This document shows, piece by piece, positions 52,423-64,000 of a stretch of DNA of 64,000 bases. How positions within the stretch are numbered: the first letter of the stretch is position 1; each line of letters begins with the position of its first letter. This DNA comes from Staphylotrichum longicolle (Eukaryota; Ascomycota; Sordariomycetes; Sordariales; Chaetomiaceae), in contig JAHCVI010000001.1 in assembly GCA_019096155.1 (NCBI GenBank), positions 4,154,001 to 4,218,000 of the forward strand, read 5' to 3'. The translations under genes were made by a program, and so were the position numbers. The notes below the pieces were generated by a model. The model had not been told where the DNA came from and ran no database searches. It worked only from the letters and a program-made list of their open reading frames with translations.

Positions 52423-54843
52423 ATGCCCTACACTCCCCCCTCCAACCGGTCACCGGCGTCATCAGGTCCCTCATCGCCCGAGGGAAGCCGGCGGCCATCA
52501 TTCCACCACCCACCTGCCAGTTCACGACCCGTCCTTCCGCGTTCCGCATCATACCTCACGAGGCAAAGACGCACGCCGCCTGTCACACAACCTCGCGCGA
52601 ACCAGCCGTCGCCAGAGGCAACATCAGAAGACCTGAAGAGCATGGCGGCCGCCAGCAGCGTGCGGCAATCACCGCCTCCCATCACCGGCGATCGCGGGAT
52701 GCCCAACGGTGCCATCATGTCGCCCCCAGATTCGGCTAGTGACGATGACGACGTGCCCGAGGTTCGCGGCCGGCAGATTGAGAACCTGAAGGAGCTGCAC
52801 GAGGCCATCAGCCAGATCCCGCAGCAAAGGGCGCGGTTGCCCACCAAGCAGGTCGCGGTCGAGACGCAAGCCCCCGACGCCGGCGACCTCCTCGTCCTCC
52901 CGAACCAAGCCAGCGCCCTCGCCGTGGGCATGCACCACAGCTTCAGCACCGGGTCGCTCGGTGAGCTCGCCGTCGGCGGCACTCGTCGGTTCATGCATTC
53001 GAGGTCGGCGACCGAACCCCACATCACGATTGCCAAGTCGGTCAGCAGCTCGGCGACAGGATCCGAAGAGGATTCCGATGAAGAGAGGCTTAGAAAGCCC
53101 CAGATGGTGCGCAAGAAGTCTGGTGAGCTCGTCCGGCCTGCCCTGCGACCTGCGTCTCGGAGGCGGCCGTCGAGCATGCCCGGCACTCCGACCTTTTCCA
53201 AGGCAGTGCACTTTGACTCTCACCTCGAGCATGTCAGGCATTTTCTTCAGGTCGATCGGCCGCTTGCAGTCAGTGCCGGATCTTCGCCTGTCGATAACTA
53301 CGAGAGCGACACCGAGTATCCCTTCTCTGGCGATGAACGGTCAGCCGTGCGCACTCCCCCATTTGAGTGGGAAATCATCATGACCAACTTCCCTGTCGAG
53401 ACGCCCGTCCGCAAGGCCCAGCCGGTTCGCTTGGAGCGCGTGTGGTTGTCGAGCGACCAAAAGTCGCTCATTGGTTCAATCGCCGTGGCCAATCTGGCGT
53501 TCCACAAGCTTGTTGCCTGCCGGTTCACACTTGATTACTGGAAGACGACGTCTGAGATTGCCGCCGAATACGTCTGCGAGATTCGCCCTGTCGACACACC
53601 TCACGGCCAAGACAGGTTCAACTTCACCATCAAGCTGTCCGACTTGGCGAACCTCGAGACCAAGACGCTGTACTTCTGCATCCGATATACTGTGAATGGG
53701 CAGGAGCACTGGGACAACAATAACGGTACGAACTTTCAGATCGATTTCCGCAAGAAGATGCTCCCGCAGAACGGCAAGAAGGGATCCATCGGCGCAGCTT
53801 CCCGCCCCGCCAACGGGCTGCCCAAGAGCAACCGCCGCTCGAGCCACAAGGCGAAGCCGGCAACGTCGTCGTCGGATGAGTTTGGCGACAACTCAAAGCT
53901 GGACTTCCATCAGTCCATTCAAGACTATCTCGGAGAGTCGGGCTCGACAGGCCTCAGGTTGAAGGGTGTCAAGAGCGCCGGCGACCTCCCCAGCGATAAC
54001 ATTTCCAACGGCTTGTCGGCACCAAGCGGCCAGTTCGCTCTGCGGTACGACTTTGGAGACTCGCTCAGCCGCGCCATTCAAAGCGCCAAGAATGAGATGA
54101 GCGGGAAGCCTGACGGCCTGTACATGAAGGCCAACAAGAAGCCGACTCCGCCTCCGGTCGTCAAGGTGGACACCGAGAACAAGACCACGGAGACCTCCAC
54201 TGTCAACGCCGAGTCCGCGAACCCTGCGCCGGCAGCAGCATCCCCAGCCGACTCGCCCAGCGCGGCCATCTCGTCTGCCTCGTACGAGGAGATCGTCAAT
54301 AAGTGGTGCTTTGTAGGTATCCCCGGACCACACGTCGCATCGCGCTCACCCACCGCTCCGGAGCAGATGGGAGGCAAGCTTCACTCTGTTCATTATGAGA
54401 CCACTCAGCTAACGTTAACGTCATAGTACGGCTCAAAGCCCAAAGGCCCACCATCCAAACCTCATTTCTTCCATCACGGCCGCTCTGAAGGATTTGAGGA
54501 CGCCGGCAGCAACACGGCAAGCTACGAGGGCAGCCCGGTTCAGCTGGGCAACTACTACCACTCGCACAGCGGCACGCAGCACCATTCGCTGCACCCGCGG
54601 GACGCGAACCCTTACTTTGCGCACGCCCCGATCTACACCGCCATGGGCGCCTCTCCGGCCGAGTCGCCCCTCGAGCGGATTAGAAGCTCTGCCCCCGGCC
54701 AGACGGCGCAGTCGCACTCGGCTGCGGGCAACTTCGCCTCTCTCGCCGGTACGTCGCCGAACGAGTATCCATATCAGCGCTCGCAGGATCGTTTCCCCTT
54801 TTTTGGGCCGGAGACTTATGCAGCGGCGGCGATTAGGGGGTGA
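52423..54843 (+). CDS. PP1 regulatory subunit with CBM21 (glycogen-targeting)
   Basis: Two exons, 52423-54312 and 54427-54843, separated by a 114-bp intron with a CTAAC branch point; 768 residues. The N-terminal 250 residues are Ser/Pro-rich and presumably disordered. KAVHF near residue 260, followed by HLEHVRHFLQVDRP, is the RVxF-type docking motif for protein phosphatase 1. Residues about 313-440 form a CBM21 glycogen-binding domain (FEWEIIMTNF, VRLERVWLSSD, GSIAVANLAFHKLVACRFT, DRFNFTI, NGQEHWDNNNGTNFQI). In yeast, Gac1/Pig1-type proteins of this build bring PP1 to glycogen synthase and activate it; the same role in the cytosol is expected here. The C-terminal part is low complexity with aromatic residues, and exon 2 begins YGSKPKGPP. 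The start has an A-rich context (AAAATG). Confidence 0.9.
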
Positions 54844-56749
54844 CCTTCCCACACCATGACCCATGGTCCGTCAACCGGGCATGGTCGGTAATCAACAACC
54901 AGGAGGCCGACCTCGACACGTCGGTTCGGCAGTATATCCAGCCTCGGCGCCGCACCGTGTTCCACCATGGACCGAGTCGCGGCCTCTTAATATCTTCTCA
55001 TTCCCTCCTTTGGCGTTGCTGTGTTTACAAGTCATGGCGTCACAGCGATGCTCGGCGTTCAGGGGCCTTGCTTTTCAGGCACGAGGGCATGAAAACGGCG
55101 GTGTAAAACATGATTTCCTTTGGCGCTCTGGTTTATTTCTCGCGTTTGGCAGTGTCGGGTTTACGGCCTGCTTCACTCACCTCTTCGGTGCGGCACTCAC
55201 AAGGTTTTGGGAACATCAACATGGGGCAAAAGGCGTTTTGCTTTTGTTCAAGCATACTGGTTTCGGGTCCTTTCTCTCGATCTCTGTTTTTTCTGGGGTT
55301 CCAGATCTCGCCTCGTACCCCTGCCGTGGTGGCCTGGGGTCGGGTTCAGCAAGCATCAATCACCCCTGGCGAGTGATGGCTTTGCATACGGATGTGCTGG
55401 GACCTGTTGGCGGTAAAGGGTTACGTTTACGTTGGAATGGGGGGATGAGGAAGGAAGCAACGGAATGGTGACGGACTTGTTCTATGTCTGCCTGGGTTCA
55501 ACTAGGTGGGGGGACTTGGAGGGTAATACAGTCTCGGGAGAAGGAAGATACGCTTGGATCATCAGTCGCTATGCGTGCCGTGATACGTTTCAGGAACAGA
55601 AATACAGTTATGGCTATGGATTGTATTGAGTTTCGCTCTGGTGACTCTTCTGACGGGTGAGATGGTGACTTGTTTTCTTCTGATTGTGTTGGGAGTTGCC
55701 CCAGCGGTGTCTTGTTATGTCATCTCAAGTTCGTCCGCGCGCGTCCACACCTCGTCTCTTGCTGGAACCACAGGTCGAGGGGCGGAGGAGAAGAAAGAGA
55801 TGAGGACAGCCAATCAGAGGTCGGCCACAAGTCGAGTCCAGGCCCCTTGGCATGCAGCCCTACAGGGACCGGGCTGGCGGAGCCAAAGATTTCGTGTTGG
55901 TGAAACCTAAGCACTGCCAGGTTCGCGGCCGGCAAACCCAGGTCTGGGGAATCACTTTTTACTCGACACGGAGCTGGACAACCACGAACGGATAGCAATG
56001 GAACCTCCTTGGCGACGTTGGTGTTGAGTTCCCGATAACGTTGAGGTACTCCGTAAGTTAACCTTAATCCAAATAAACCCTCGCCTCAGCCTGGGATCTT
56101 TTCGGGACTTGCTGAAGCCGTGCTTGGCCAAGCCGATAGCGCAGCGCTACGCAGCCGCCAAGATGACTGGCGCTGGGATCATCTGGAAAGAGAGGAGAGC
56201 TGAGTTTGCAAGTTGCTTGCGGTTTTGGAGGTGGTCGAGGGTGCCATGTCTGATGCGGTTTGTCGCAATGACTGCCCCTTAGTAAAGGAGAAGGCAGGTT
56301 GGGCACCCGTTCGGCAACAACAGCACTGAAGTTGATGGTTACACATACCGCAACGGCTGCCATGCCGGGCGAGCCACGCATCTGCAGAGGGAAATCGTGG
56401 ACCAGCATCATGGCTGCCAAGTCCCTCCAGCGCTCAAGATTCGGTTTAATACTTCAGCCACCCCCCACATCGCCAACTGCGTTGTTCAGCCGCACCAAAT
56501 GGGAGATCGGAGGCCCAAAACGCCCTCCCTGCTCCGAAACATTGCACGCGACCGCGCTGGCCATGCCACGGGCGCCCATGGCTGAGCTGGTGGTGCCTGG
56601 AACGCTCTGGGCAGCGGGCTTGGGCTGTGTGTGGCTGTTGACAAAACAAAAGGCCCGGTCACCCAGAAACAGTGTCTCGTCCTTCCTCTTTCCCTCTTTT
56701 TGACGGTTTTTTGGGGGTCTCAAAGGCGACAAGCAGCGATCCCTGAGCC
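54844..56749. other. intergenic, no gene seen
   Basis: About 1.9 kb between two plus-strand genes. The longest frames (202 and 98 codons at 54863-55471) overlap one another and lack features; the first 600 bp are probably the 3' UTR of the PP1-subunit gene. Promoter of the next gene lies at the right end. Confidence 0.5.
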
Positions 56750-58382
56750 ATGGCTGCTGCAACAGTGTTCCGTGCGCCCATCGCGCCCCTCCCGACGGCT
56801 GTGTCGACTGCCTTCATCCCACAAGGGCCGTTCCAGCGCTACGGCCGGCGGTTCGAGAACGGGACTTTGACGACGACGGCTCGGGGCCCGGACTGCTCCA
56901 AGTTCAACGGTTTCCAGACGTGCAGCTCAGGGGGCGACTATGGCCGGTGCCTCGCCAGCACCGAAGCGGCTTTCTGCAACTGCAACAGCGGAGTGCAGTA
57001 CCTCGACTGCGTCTCGGCTGCCATTGCTTCGTCGACTTGCGTTGGGGCGGTCGGTGTTGACGGTAGGAAGAGGAACGCCGACGGGACTGGCAGCGACTGA
57101 CCTTGACCCAGACTGGGATGCCTACGAACGGTCTTGGTTTCAGACCTCTTGTCCGACACCCCCGAGCAGCGTCATGAGCCAGCTGCCGCAGCCGTAGGTG
57201 GAACGCAATGTACCCGTCCCTGGTTGCTCTTGTTGCTGACATGTTCCAGAACCTCGGTCAACGTCGACCTTCAGTGAGCCCACCTGTTGGCCGGCCTGCG
57301 TTGGGAACCCACTGACACAACGCGCAGGTCCGTCATCACCATCATCCCCTCCGGCCCCATCTCCCAGCCTCCGCGCCCCACCGCGACGCCCAACTTCCAA
57401 GACGGCGGCGAACTGCTGGCGGGCGGCTGCCAGTCGACCTCGTACACGCTCATCAGCGACAAGGACGTCGTCCTCTACGCCGCCGTCGTCGGGTGCAACT
57501 CGGACAGGCCGCAATGCTGCCCCTGGAACGTCTCGAGCGACGCCACCCCCTCCAACCCGGGCTCCGGCAGCCCTCAGGGCAACCAGGTCGCCGCGCAGCC
57601 AGGGCAATTCCCGATCCCCGCCGGCAACGTGAAGGACAGTTTGGACCGGTGTCCACGCGACTACTACTCCGTCTCAGGACAGTGTTGTCCAAAGTACGCC
57701 CGACCCCCAAACCCCCTTTTTCCCCGCAGAGAATTATGAATGGGATGGCGATGGCTAACCCACAAACTCACCGATCAGCGGCTACTACAAGTTCACGCGC
57801 CAAATCGCCTACCAGACGCCCTGCTTCAGCTCCCTCGCCGGCTCCGCCACCCCGCCGCCCATCACACTCGGCCTCGCCGCCAACCCGACCCACTCGTCCC
57901 TCCCCACCTCGGCCATCGTCAACCTCGCCTGGGCCATGGCCTTCAACGTCTCGTCCGAGCCCGCCCCGGCGCTCTCCAAGGGCGCCGTCGTGGGCGTGGG
58001 CGTGGGCGCCGGCGTCGCGGCCATCGCCATCGTGGCCGCGGTTGTGTTCTTCGTGATTCGCTGGCGGAGGAAGAGGAGATCCGAGGGCTTCGCGGCGGGG
58101 GCAGCCGGTCGGGACCGGCATGTTTCGGTCGTGGGGGAGGCGCAGCAGGGCATGACGTACCGCGAGGGATACCACGCGCCGGGCGAGGGGCAGATGTCGC
58201 CGAGGGAGGTGAAGCCGGGTTTTGGGGTTGCCGCTGGTGGGGCGGAGTGGGAGAGGGGGTATGGGTATGGCGGTGCGCCGCAGGGATACCATCAGGCGGG
58301 GGGGTATCAGGGGCAGCATCAGGCTGGGGAATATCAGGGGCAGCATCACGGCGGGGGGTATGATGGGTACTACCGGTCGTAG
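56750..58382 (+). CDS. cysteine-rich type I membrane protein
   Basis: Five exons (56750-57062, 57112-57193, 57250-57273, 57328-57693, 57779-58382) join in phase to 462 residues; one is only 24 bases and the introns are 49-85 bp. The first 300 residues carry paired cysteines typical of fungal extracellular regions (CSKFNGFQTC, CNCNSG, PQCCPW, CCPNGYY, the last rebuilt by splicing). A membrane helix (VVGVGVGAGVAAIAIVAAVV then FFVIRWRRKRR) sits near residue 340, and the cytosolic tail is Gly/Tyr/Gln-rich with GYQGQHQAGEYQGQHH-type repeats. This layout is common among wall-associated or sensor-like membrane proteins of filamentous fungi. There is no obvious cleavable signal peptide at the chosen ATG, so an upstream exon is possible. 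Function unknown. It converges on the CHAT gene with 104 bp between stops. Confidence 0.75.
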
Positions 58383-58486
58383 TGTGGTATTTGGGGTTGG
58401 TCTGGGATGGGTGAAACATGCATTTGGGGGCTGAGGAGCATCATAGAGGAAACGGGGTGCTCAAATATACACTTTACTGATAGTAT

Positions 58487-61400
58487 TTAGACGTCTGCGT
58501 CCAGCACATCAAGCAGCCACGCCCCATTCAGCGTGAAAGCGCCCCAGTCCAGAACATTGCCCGTCGAGAACCCCATCCTCCTCGACCGCTTGAGCTCGAC
58601 CACAGTCTCCTGCAACACAACGGCCAAGTCTACCAGCCTTGCCAACCTGTTTGTGCTTGCCCCGCTTGGCCCTTTCTTTCCATCGAGCCCCTTTTCTTCT
58701 CCATTCCCTTTTTCACTGCCGGTGACAGTGCCAACCCCCAGTTCACCCCCATCCTCCCTTCCATCCCCCTCCCCCTCCCCCTTCTCCCTTCCTACACCTC
58801 CCGCCCTCCCCTGGAGCTTCGCCAAACGCCCCAGAAACCCCTCCGCAAACGCCACCCCGACCCGCGCCTCGACCGGCCACAGGCTGCCGACCACCGAGTT
58901 GGCGCCTGAGCAGAGCAAGGCGGTGAGTAGACCTGTCGGCTCGTCGCCCGTGCGAATGGCCTGCGAGGCGGAGCCGCAGGCGACGAGGGCGATGAGGGAG
59001 GCGGCAATAGGGGTGCTGAAGATGGCGGGGATGGTGAAGCGTGTGTCTGTTTCTGTTTCTGGCGGTGCTGGGGGCGGTGGTGGTGACGCAGGCGGAGGAG
59101 AAGCGGAGGACGCGGAGGGTTCACGTGGATGGAGGCCTGATTCGCAGCCAACAACGTCGGGGTTGGGGTCGGCGAGGAGGAGGTACTGGTCGTCGATACC
59201 ACCTGTGCCGGTCCCTGTTGAGCAGTGACCAAGGAAGAGCACTGTTTTGGAGGTGGCGAGGGCAGACTGGACGGTGGACAGGGGGAGGTGCGTGTCGATG
59301 TGTATGTCTGGCGGGTGTGGGAAGTGCTGCGAGATGCGGCTCGCCATGGCGCGGATCTCCTGCGGGTAGCGAAACGCAGACAGGATGGTGTTACCAGTGC
59401 TTGCTCTTGCTGGTTCGAGAGGGGAAGGGAGGGTGCTGGTCGCCCGTGCCATGCACTGCTCCGTCATGGTCATGCTGGCTGTGTAGACGACCGGGTTCCG
59501 TTCGATGAGACACATGGGCTCCCCATCGTTTCCTGGGCTGATCTTGGCCGCGTGGATGGGGATGCCGTGAAGATTCTCGGAGGGGCAGAGCACGAGGAGA
59601 TCACCCGGTTTGGAGAAGGACACAAGCGGCTGGGCGAGTCGAGATAGCCAACTCAGGCCGGCGTCTTCATCGTCCCGGAGGCGCGGGTTGTACTGTTCTG
59701 GGCCGTCATCCTCCTCTTCAAAGGAGGTGGGTGATTCGGGCTCGGGAGTGCGGTGTGCAAGCCAATGTTCTCTCCACCAGGCTATGTCTCGGATAGTGGT
59801 GTTAAGCCAAATGAAGTTGATGTCGGCTCCCAGTGCGAAGAGGACAAACGCGGTTCCTTGGTGGAATCCATAGTCTACGAAGAACACGCGCCGGGGGGGG
59901 CCGGCCCTGTGCAAGCCGAGTTTCTCCAAGCGCGTGTCGGACCTGATCAGAGCGCTGCTGAACGCTGGCACAGCGTCTTTTTGCGCAATGACTTGGAGCG
60001 CTTCAAGTGTCGTCGGGCGGCCCTCGCGGAGAGCCAGCACAGCATCTGCTAGCTCGTCCAAGGCCATTCGCGCACGGAGGCTTTCTAGTTGTTGATGGAG
60101 CATGACAAACGACGCCCCTTCGGCCGTATTTAACCGTCTTTTCAGACTGATTTCCTCGTCGAACAGGAGCCTCGAGGATTCCGACTTGTTGATGGCTTCT
60201 CGAAGTGTCTCCGGAATGTTGATCCCCAAGGCCAACAGATCCGAAGCGCTGCGAGCCTTGGAGTCTTGTAGCCACTTCCACAGGTATCTCGGGTCGCCCA
60301 CAATCATTGCCAGATCAAAGGCGTTTGCGTACAGCTTCCTCCCCCAAAACGCAGCCCTAGCGGACTGCTTGCCCATGACAGCAGAGCTCTTGCTAAGAGT
60401 GGAACTATCTCGTCTTGCCGCCTCGAGCATCTGTCTGCCAAAGCCGAGCCAGTGATGCGTCTTGTGTCTGGCGTCCCTGCTCGTCTCGTGTCTGCTCCCA
60501 TTCACCCCGATGTTGAGTTTGAGGCCACGCAACCACAGGTCATGCAGGCTTGTGATACCCAGTTGTACAGCAGGCAGGAGTTTGTCCTCGAGGGCGAGGC
60601 TCAGCGAGATAAGGTAGAAATCGACGGCTTCCAAAAACAAGGGGTCGGTGACTGTGCCCCTGTTTGCCGTAGCCACTTCCGACAACCAGAGGTGCTCCGC
60701 TGCTTCGCCGAGCCCATTGTAAGCCCCCCGGAGCTTAACCTCTCGCTCACTAATGCTTTCAAGAATTCCGGCAGCCTTTGCCTGGGTGTTGTATGCGTCG
60801 ACAATCATGTCCCAGGAGGCAGGGAACTTTTGAAGGGCTTCACGGAGCAGGACGCCCCCTTCGGCATTCAAAAGCATTGCCTCGTAAAGGGCCAGGTCAC
60901 GGGGCGGGAGAAGAGGGAGGCAACCCCGGATGGCCTCACAACACAAGGAAGAGAGCTTCTTGTGCTCGTGAGGCGGCCGCACAAGATAGCTGCCGTGAAC
61001 GTAGAGGATACTGCGCAGGATCTGGGTCCGCTCAAACCGGCTAATGTCCTGTGTATACCGCGCCGTCTTGTCCCTCAGGAAAGCGGCTAGGTCTGCCATC
61101 TCGTCGTCGATAGGGAGTGTGGCTGCTCCGTGTTCCTCGTGTCGCCTGATCAGAGGATGGAACACGTGCAATTCAGACACGAGGCGAGACTCGGCGTGCT
61201 TGGTCATTTGATCCGCCCACTTTTGGGCGTTGTGAGCGTCCCCGAGGTTTTGATAGAGCTTGTACAGGTTCACAGCGATGAGGGAGCCGCGCGCCGGCAT
61301 GTCGCTGTCGACGTATATCTTGTACAGCTCCTCAAACTCCTGGACCAGTTTGGCCGCGTGTTGGTTCTGGTAGTCCCAAGACCGCAACATGAGTTCCTCC

Positions 61401-62529
61401 TTGCCGGCCCAGTCGAAATCCGTCATGCAGTCAGCTCGAATTTGCTCGTACTGCTCGTTGAGTTGGTCGAGCAGCTCCGTGTCCGTTTTTTCGACAGCCA
61501 TCGTGGACAGAGTCATCATACAGTGCTTGGCTCCTACCCAGGCTCCTCGCTCGATAAATGCGTCCCTAATCCTGATCGTTGCCGCCTTCAGCTCGTCGTA
61601 CGGAACTTCCGCGAGGGGGTCTTTATGCAACCGCTCCATCTCAATATCCAGGGGCCCGAGATAATGTCCTTCGTCCCGGAAGGTGCGTTCGGCTTCGTTA
61701 GATAGGGAAAGCCATTCATCCCGGTTGCCCGAGTTCAGCGCGAGTGTGGCTTTCCATTGCAGCATGTGTGCACGGAGGAGAACGGGCACCCCCGGCTGCT
61801 GCACAAAATCGTCCACCAGGCTCAAATCATGTTCCTGAGATCTCGATTTGTCAGAGTTTGGGAAACAAACCACAGTATAGGCTCCGTGAAAATTCCGAGA
61901 ACGGACGAGCTGTTCGTAGAGCTCCTTGATCGTCGTGGCAGTCCACGGAAGGGGCTCTCCCTGGGTGCCACACATGCTGAGCGTCGAGTAAGCGCTCTCT
62001 AGGAGGACAACAATAACCAACTAGCAGGAGTCAGAGGTTCCCGGTGCTCTAAACTGGCGGGAAGATCCGCGTCACGTACCTTGGAGCCTGTCCACTCCCG
62101 GATCGGGTGCGGCTTCACATACTTGGCCAAGTACTCCATACCCTTTCTCAGAGGGGTGTGGACTTTGAGATCCATGGTTGCCGCGCAGGTAGCCCGGGCC
62201 ATGTCGGCAACTGCCACCCTTTCAGGGTCCTCTTCGGTATGTGCGAACTTGGCCAGCGCCTGGTCCCATTCCCGGAGTGCCGCTGGTGTGCGCCCTTGTT
62301 CAGTCAACAAGCTGGCGATCTTGATGGATAAGCGCAGGTCTGCGCGCATGGCTTCTGCCTCTCTGTAAAGCGCCAGGGCTTTATTAAAGTTCCCGAGGTC
62401 TCGCTCCCGGTCTGCTTCGGTAATGAGATCATCGCGTTGGCTTGTGTCAAGGCCGCCAGGGGCGTCAGGGGGTTGGGAGATGACGACTGATGCCAAGCTG
62501 CTGTCAAGCCTGTCTACGTTGGAGTCCAT
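58487..62529 (-). CDS. TPR-CHAT protease-like protein
   Basis: Exons 62529-62080 and 62020-58487 (59-bp intron) give 1,327 residues. The N-terminal 1,000 residues are helical and TPR-like (DLGNFNKALALYREAEAM, GRTPAALREWDQALAKF, AARRDSSTLSKSSAVMG among others). The C-terminal 330 residues are a CHAT domain, a caspase/separase-like fold: HGIPIHAAKI, NPVVYTASMT, then the catalytic pair, His near 1082 in LFLGHCSTG and Cys near 1164 in LIALVACGSAS, followed by GANSVVGSLWPVEARVG. Both residues are present, so peptidase activity is plausible. A Gly/Glu/Lys-rich insertion (about 1215-1265) is unusual. TPR-CHAT proteins act in bacterial defence (Craspase-type) and are frequent in fungal cell-death gene sets; a matching role here is inference. 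It is divergent from the unknown gene at 62857. Confidence 0.87.
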
Positions 62530-62856
62530 GTCGAAGTGCTCAGTGCTGGAGTGGCCATGCCGCTCATCACTGGGAAAAGCATGAACGAAGTAGGCATTTA
62601 ACTATGCACATCACAGCCCAACCCCGCTTCAGCTCGCAACCGCGCGGCGCAAGTCTTCGGGCGGCTGAGTCGGCAGGGCTCTTGGGCAGAAATGCTGATT
62701 GGAAGCCAACTGAAACACTGGCCGTGCCACGTCTTGCATAACCGCTGCGTCGAGACCACTCATCGTCTCCCTTCATCGGCTCCCTCTTTCAACCTCTGCA
62801 TCGCTTTTCTAGCCCCTGTATCCCAACACACCTCAACCGCAAGGGCAACAGACGCC
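62530..62856. promoter_or_regulatory. shared divergent promoter of CHAT gene and its neighbour
   Basis: 327 bp lie between the two start codons, so both genes probably share control sequences. No clear TATA box. The plus-strand frame is open through here from 62692, but the start at 62857 (GCCATGACT) is preferred because the upstream codons are not protein-like. Confidence 0.5.
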
Positions 62857-63857
62857 ATGACTACGCGTACGGCACAGGACCCCTACTCTATAGTTGTTGA
62901 GCTGGTGCCAGACAAGCTCGACGGCAGTCTCGGTCCTTCCACCAGGGCGACCCCCGCCAAGATCGCCGAAGGGTCGGAAAAGGCCCTTTACAAGGAGAAC
63001 CGAAATCATACTCTAGAATGCCGGGTCGTCCACCTCCAGCACGGAACGCTGCACAATGAACCCGCCGTGCTCGTTGCGTTTGAGTTCCAGTTCACCACCC
63101 CCGTCCTATCCAGCAGCAGACGCATCGTGTCGGCAGACATTGACATCTCGTTCGACTGCGACACCATCACGCCTGATGCAACGACCTTCCGCGCCAAAGT
63201 GGTCAACTACGCTCCAGCATTCGTAGAGGGGCCCCCGACCGATGTGACTAAGGAAACCGAGCTGTTGTTCAAGCCCAACCTCGCCTCACCCGGACCGGTG
63301 CAGGCCGGGCTTGAGTTTGGGTTCAGCGAGCGGACGACCTTTGTCGAGAAGCAGGCCCTCCAGGTGCAGGGATCTGCGTCGAGCTCTGACACGAGGAACG
63401 AGGTGCACCGGGCGCGATGGCAGGTCAAGGAGAACAGAGCTACCAAGAAGGGCATCCCGCACGTGTTCCGCACGGCCGCGCTGGTCAGGACAAGGGAGAG
63501 GGTTCCCCTGCTGTGCTCGTTGAGACTGGAAGTCTTTAGCGGGCGGAGGAGACTGCTCGGCGTGCCCTGGAGTGCCGACCAGCCGCTTGTCATGGAGCCT
63601 GACGCAGCGGTTGGGAGCGCGCTGGGCAGTCCGCGGTTTGAAGAGCTGCAAGAACGGGACTGGGAGGAGTTGCTTCAGATCTCATATCCGACGGCGGTAA
63701 GTGAGTCAAGCCCCGGTAGCAACCCCCTCATCGGACTATACTCATACCCCTGCAGACACTGCAGATTACCAGGGAGTCGAAGCCTCACCCAACTTCGCGC
63801 TGGGGAGAGAGAGAACAAGCAACACCAGACTTGGCCGCGTATACACCTGGTAAATGA
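62857..63857 (+). CDS. unknown protein paired with the CHAT gene
   Basis: Exons 62857-63696 and 63756-63857 (59-bp intron, GTAAGT donor, TGCAG acceptor, phase 0) give 313 residues; without splicing the frame runs on with poorer composition to 63861. No signal peptide or membrane helix. The chain alternates charged and hydrophobic residues like a beta-sandwich: YSIVVELVPDKL, ECRVVHLQHGTLHNEP, VLVAFEFQFTT, RIVSADIDISFD. A second half has HRARWQVKENRATKKGIPH and LRLEVFSGRRRLLGVPWSAD. I do not recognise the family. The head-to-head position with the CHAT gene suggests a linked function, for example a regulator or substrate of the protease; that is inference only. Confidence 0.7.
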
Positions 63858-63951
63858 CTAGCACAAACACGGATTGTAATAAGTCTTCTTTGGGTCTATA
63901 CATTTGGGCCTATCCAGTCCCCGCTCGGTCTTGCTTGGCGACATCTAAATG

Positions 63952-63968
63952 AAAAAAAAAAAAAAAAA
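63952..63968 (+). repeat. poly-A run (17 A)
   Basis: Seventeen consecutive A about 100 bp after the last stop codon, in an A-rich tail of the window. Genomic homopolymer in the 3' flank; not evidence of retroposition on its own. Confidence 0.8.
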
Positions 63969-64000
63969 GAAGAAAAATATAACCCATTGCACAAGAGACC

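Noticed and set aside
55626..55910. 94-codon frame with a hydrophobic start
   Set aside because: Starts at TTG, has no ATG in place and loses protein-like character after 30 codons.

Overview
The window reads as a euchromatic segment of a filamentous ascomycete, probably a Sordariomycete such as a Sordariales/Chaetomiaceae relative. Genes have short introns (49-114 bp) with GTRWGT-type donors and CTAAC/CTGAC branch points. Coding sequence is GC-rich, and the families are typical of such fungi: GH43, GH62, CSC1, DUF7580, NACHT/STAND, CHAT and a CBM21 PP1 subunit. The placement is inference from style and gene content. No CRISPR array, rRNA, tRNA or intact transposon was seen.

Layout. 0-3 kb: the 5' part of an F-box gene running off the left edge, then a mitochondrial-type TPP enzyme. 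4.5-7.6 kb: a divergent pair of secreted arabinan/arabinoxylan hydrolases, GH43 with an AbfB-like module and GH62, sharing one promoter region. 7.8-10.4 kb: a secreted mosaic phospholipase A2-like protein. 11-13.3 kb: an uncharacterised fungal protein whose frame breaks several times and recovers. 14.8-17.8 kb: a doubtful small ORF, a single-pass membrane protein and a secretory lipase. 19.8-23.0 kb: a CSC1/OSCA-type channel with one apparent frameshift.

24-36.5 kb is the most interesting part. It holds a Ras-like G-domain relic, then a six-exon gene for a roughly 1,202-residue protein that joins AcuF-type C2H2 fingers, a GATA finger, a C2H2 pair and two tandemly duplicated Zn2Cys6 clusters. 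A DUF7580 gene is divergent from it. A truncated, nonsense-bearing SRPK-like kinase and a SesA-like/NACHT protein with a Q/S-rich tail follow. Families of this kind recur around fungal NLR-type allorecognition and immunity genes, so I read the block as a candidate incompatibility/immunity island (inference).

36.5-52.4 kb is almost gene-free; much of it (about 40-51 kb) is strikingly poor in the TA dinucleotide. 52.4-54.8 kb encodes a CBM21/PP1 glycogen-targeting subunit and 56.7-58.4 kb a cysteine-rich type I membrane protein. 58.5-63.9 kb holds a divergent pair: a TPR-CHAT protease-like protein with its His/Cys dyad intact, and an unknown 313-residue protein.

All exon borders were read by eye and checked for phase; none is confirmed by transcripts or database searches.
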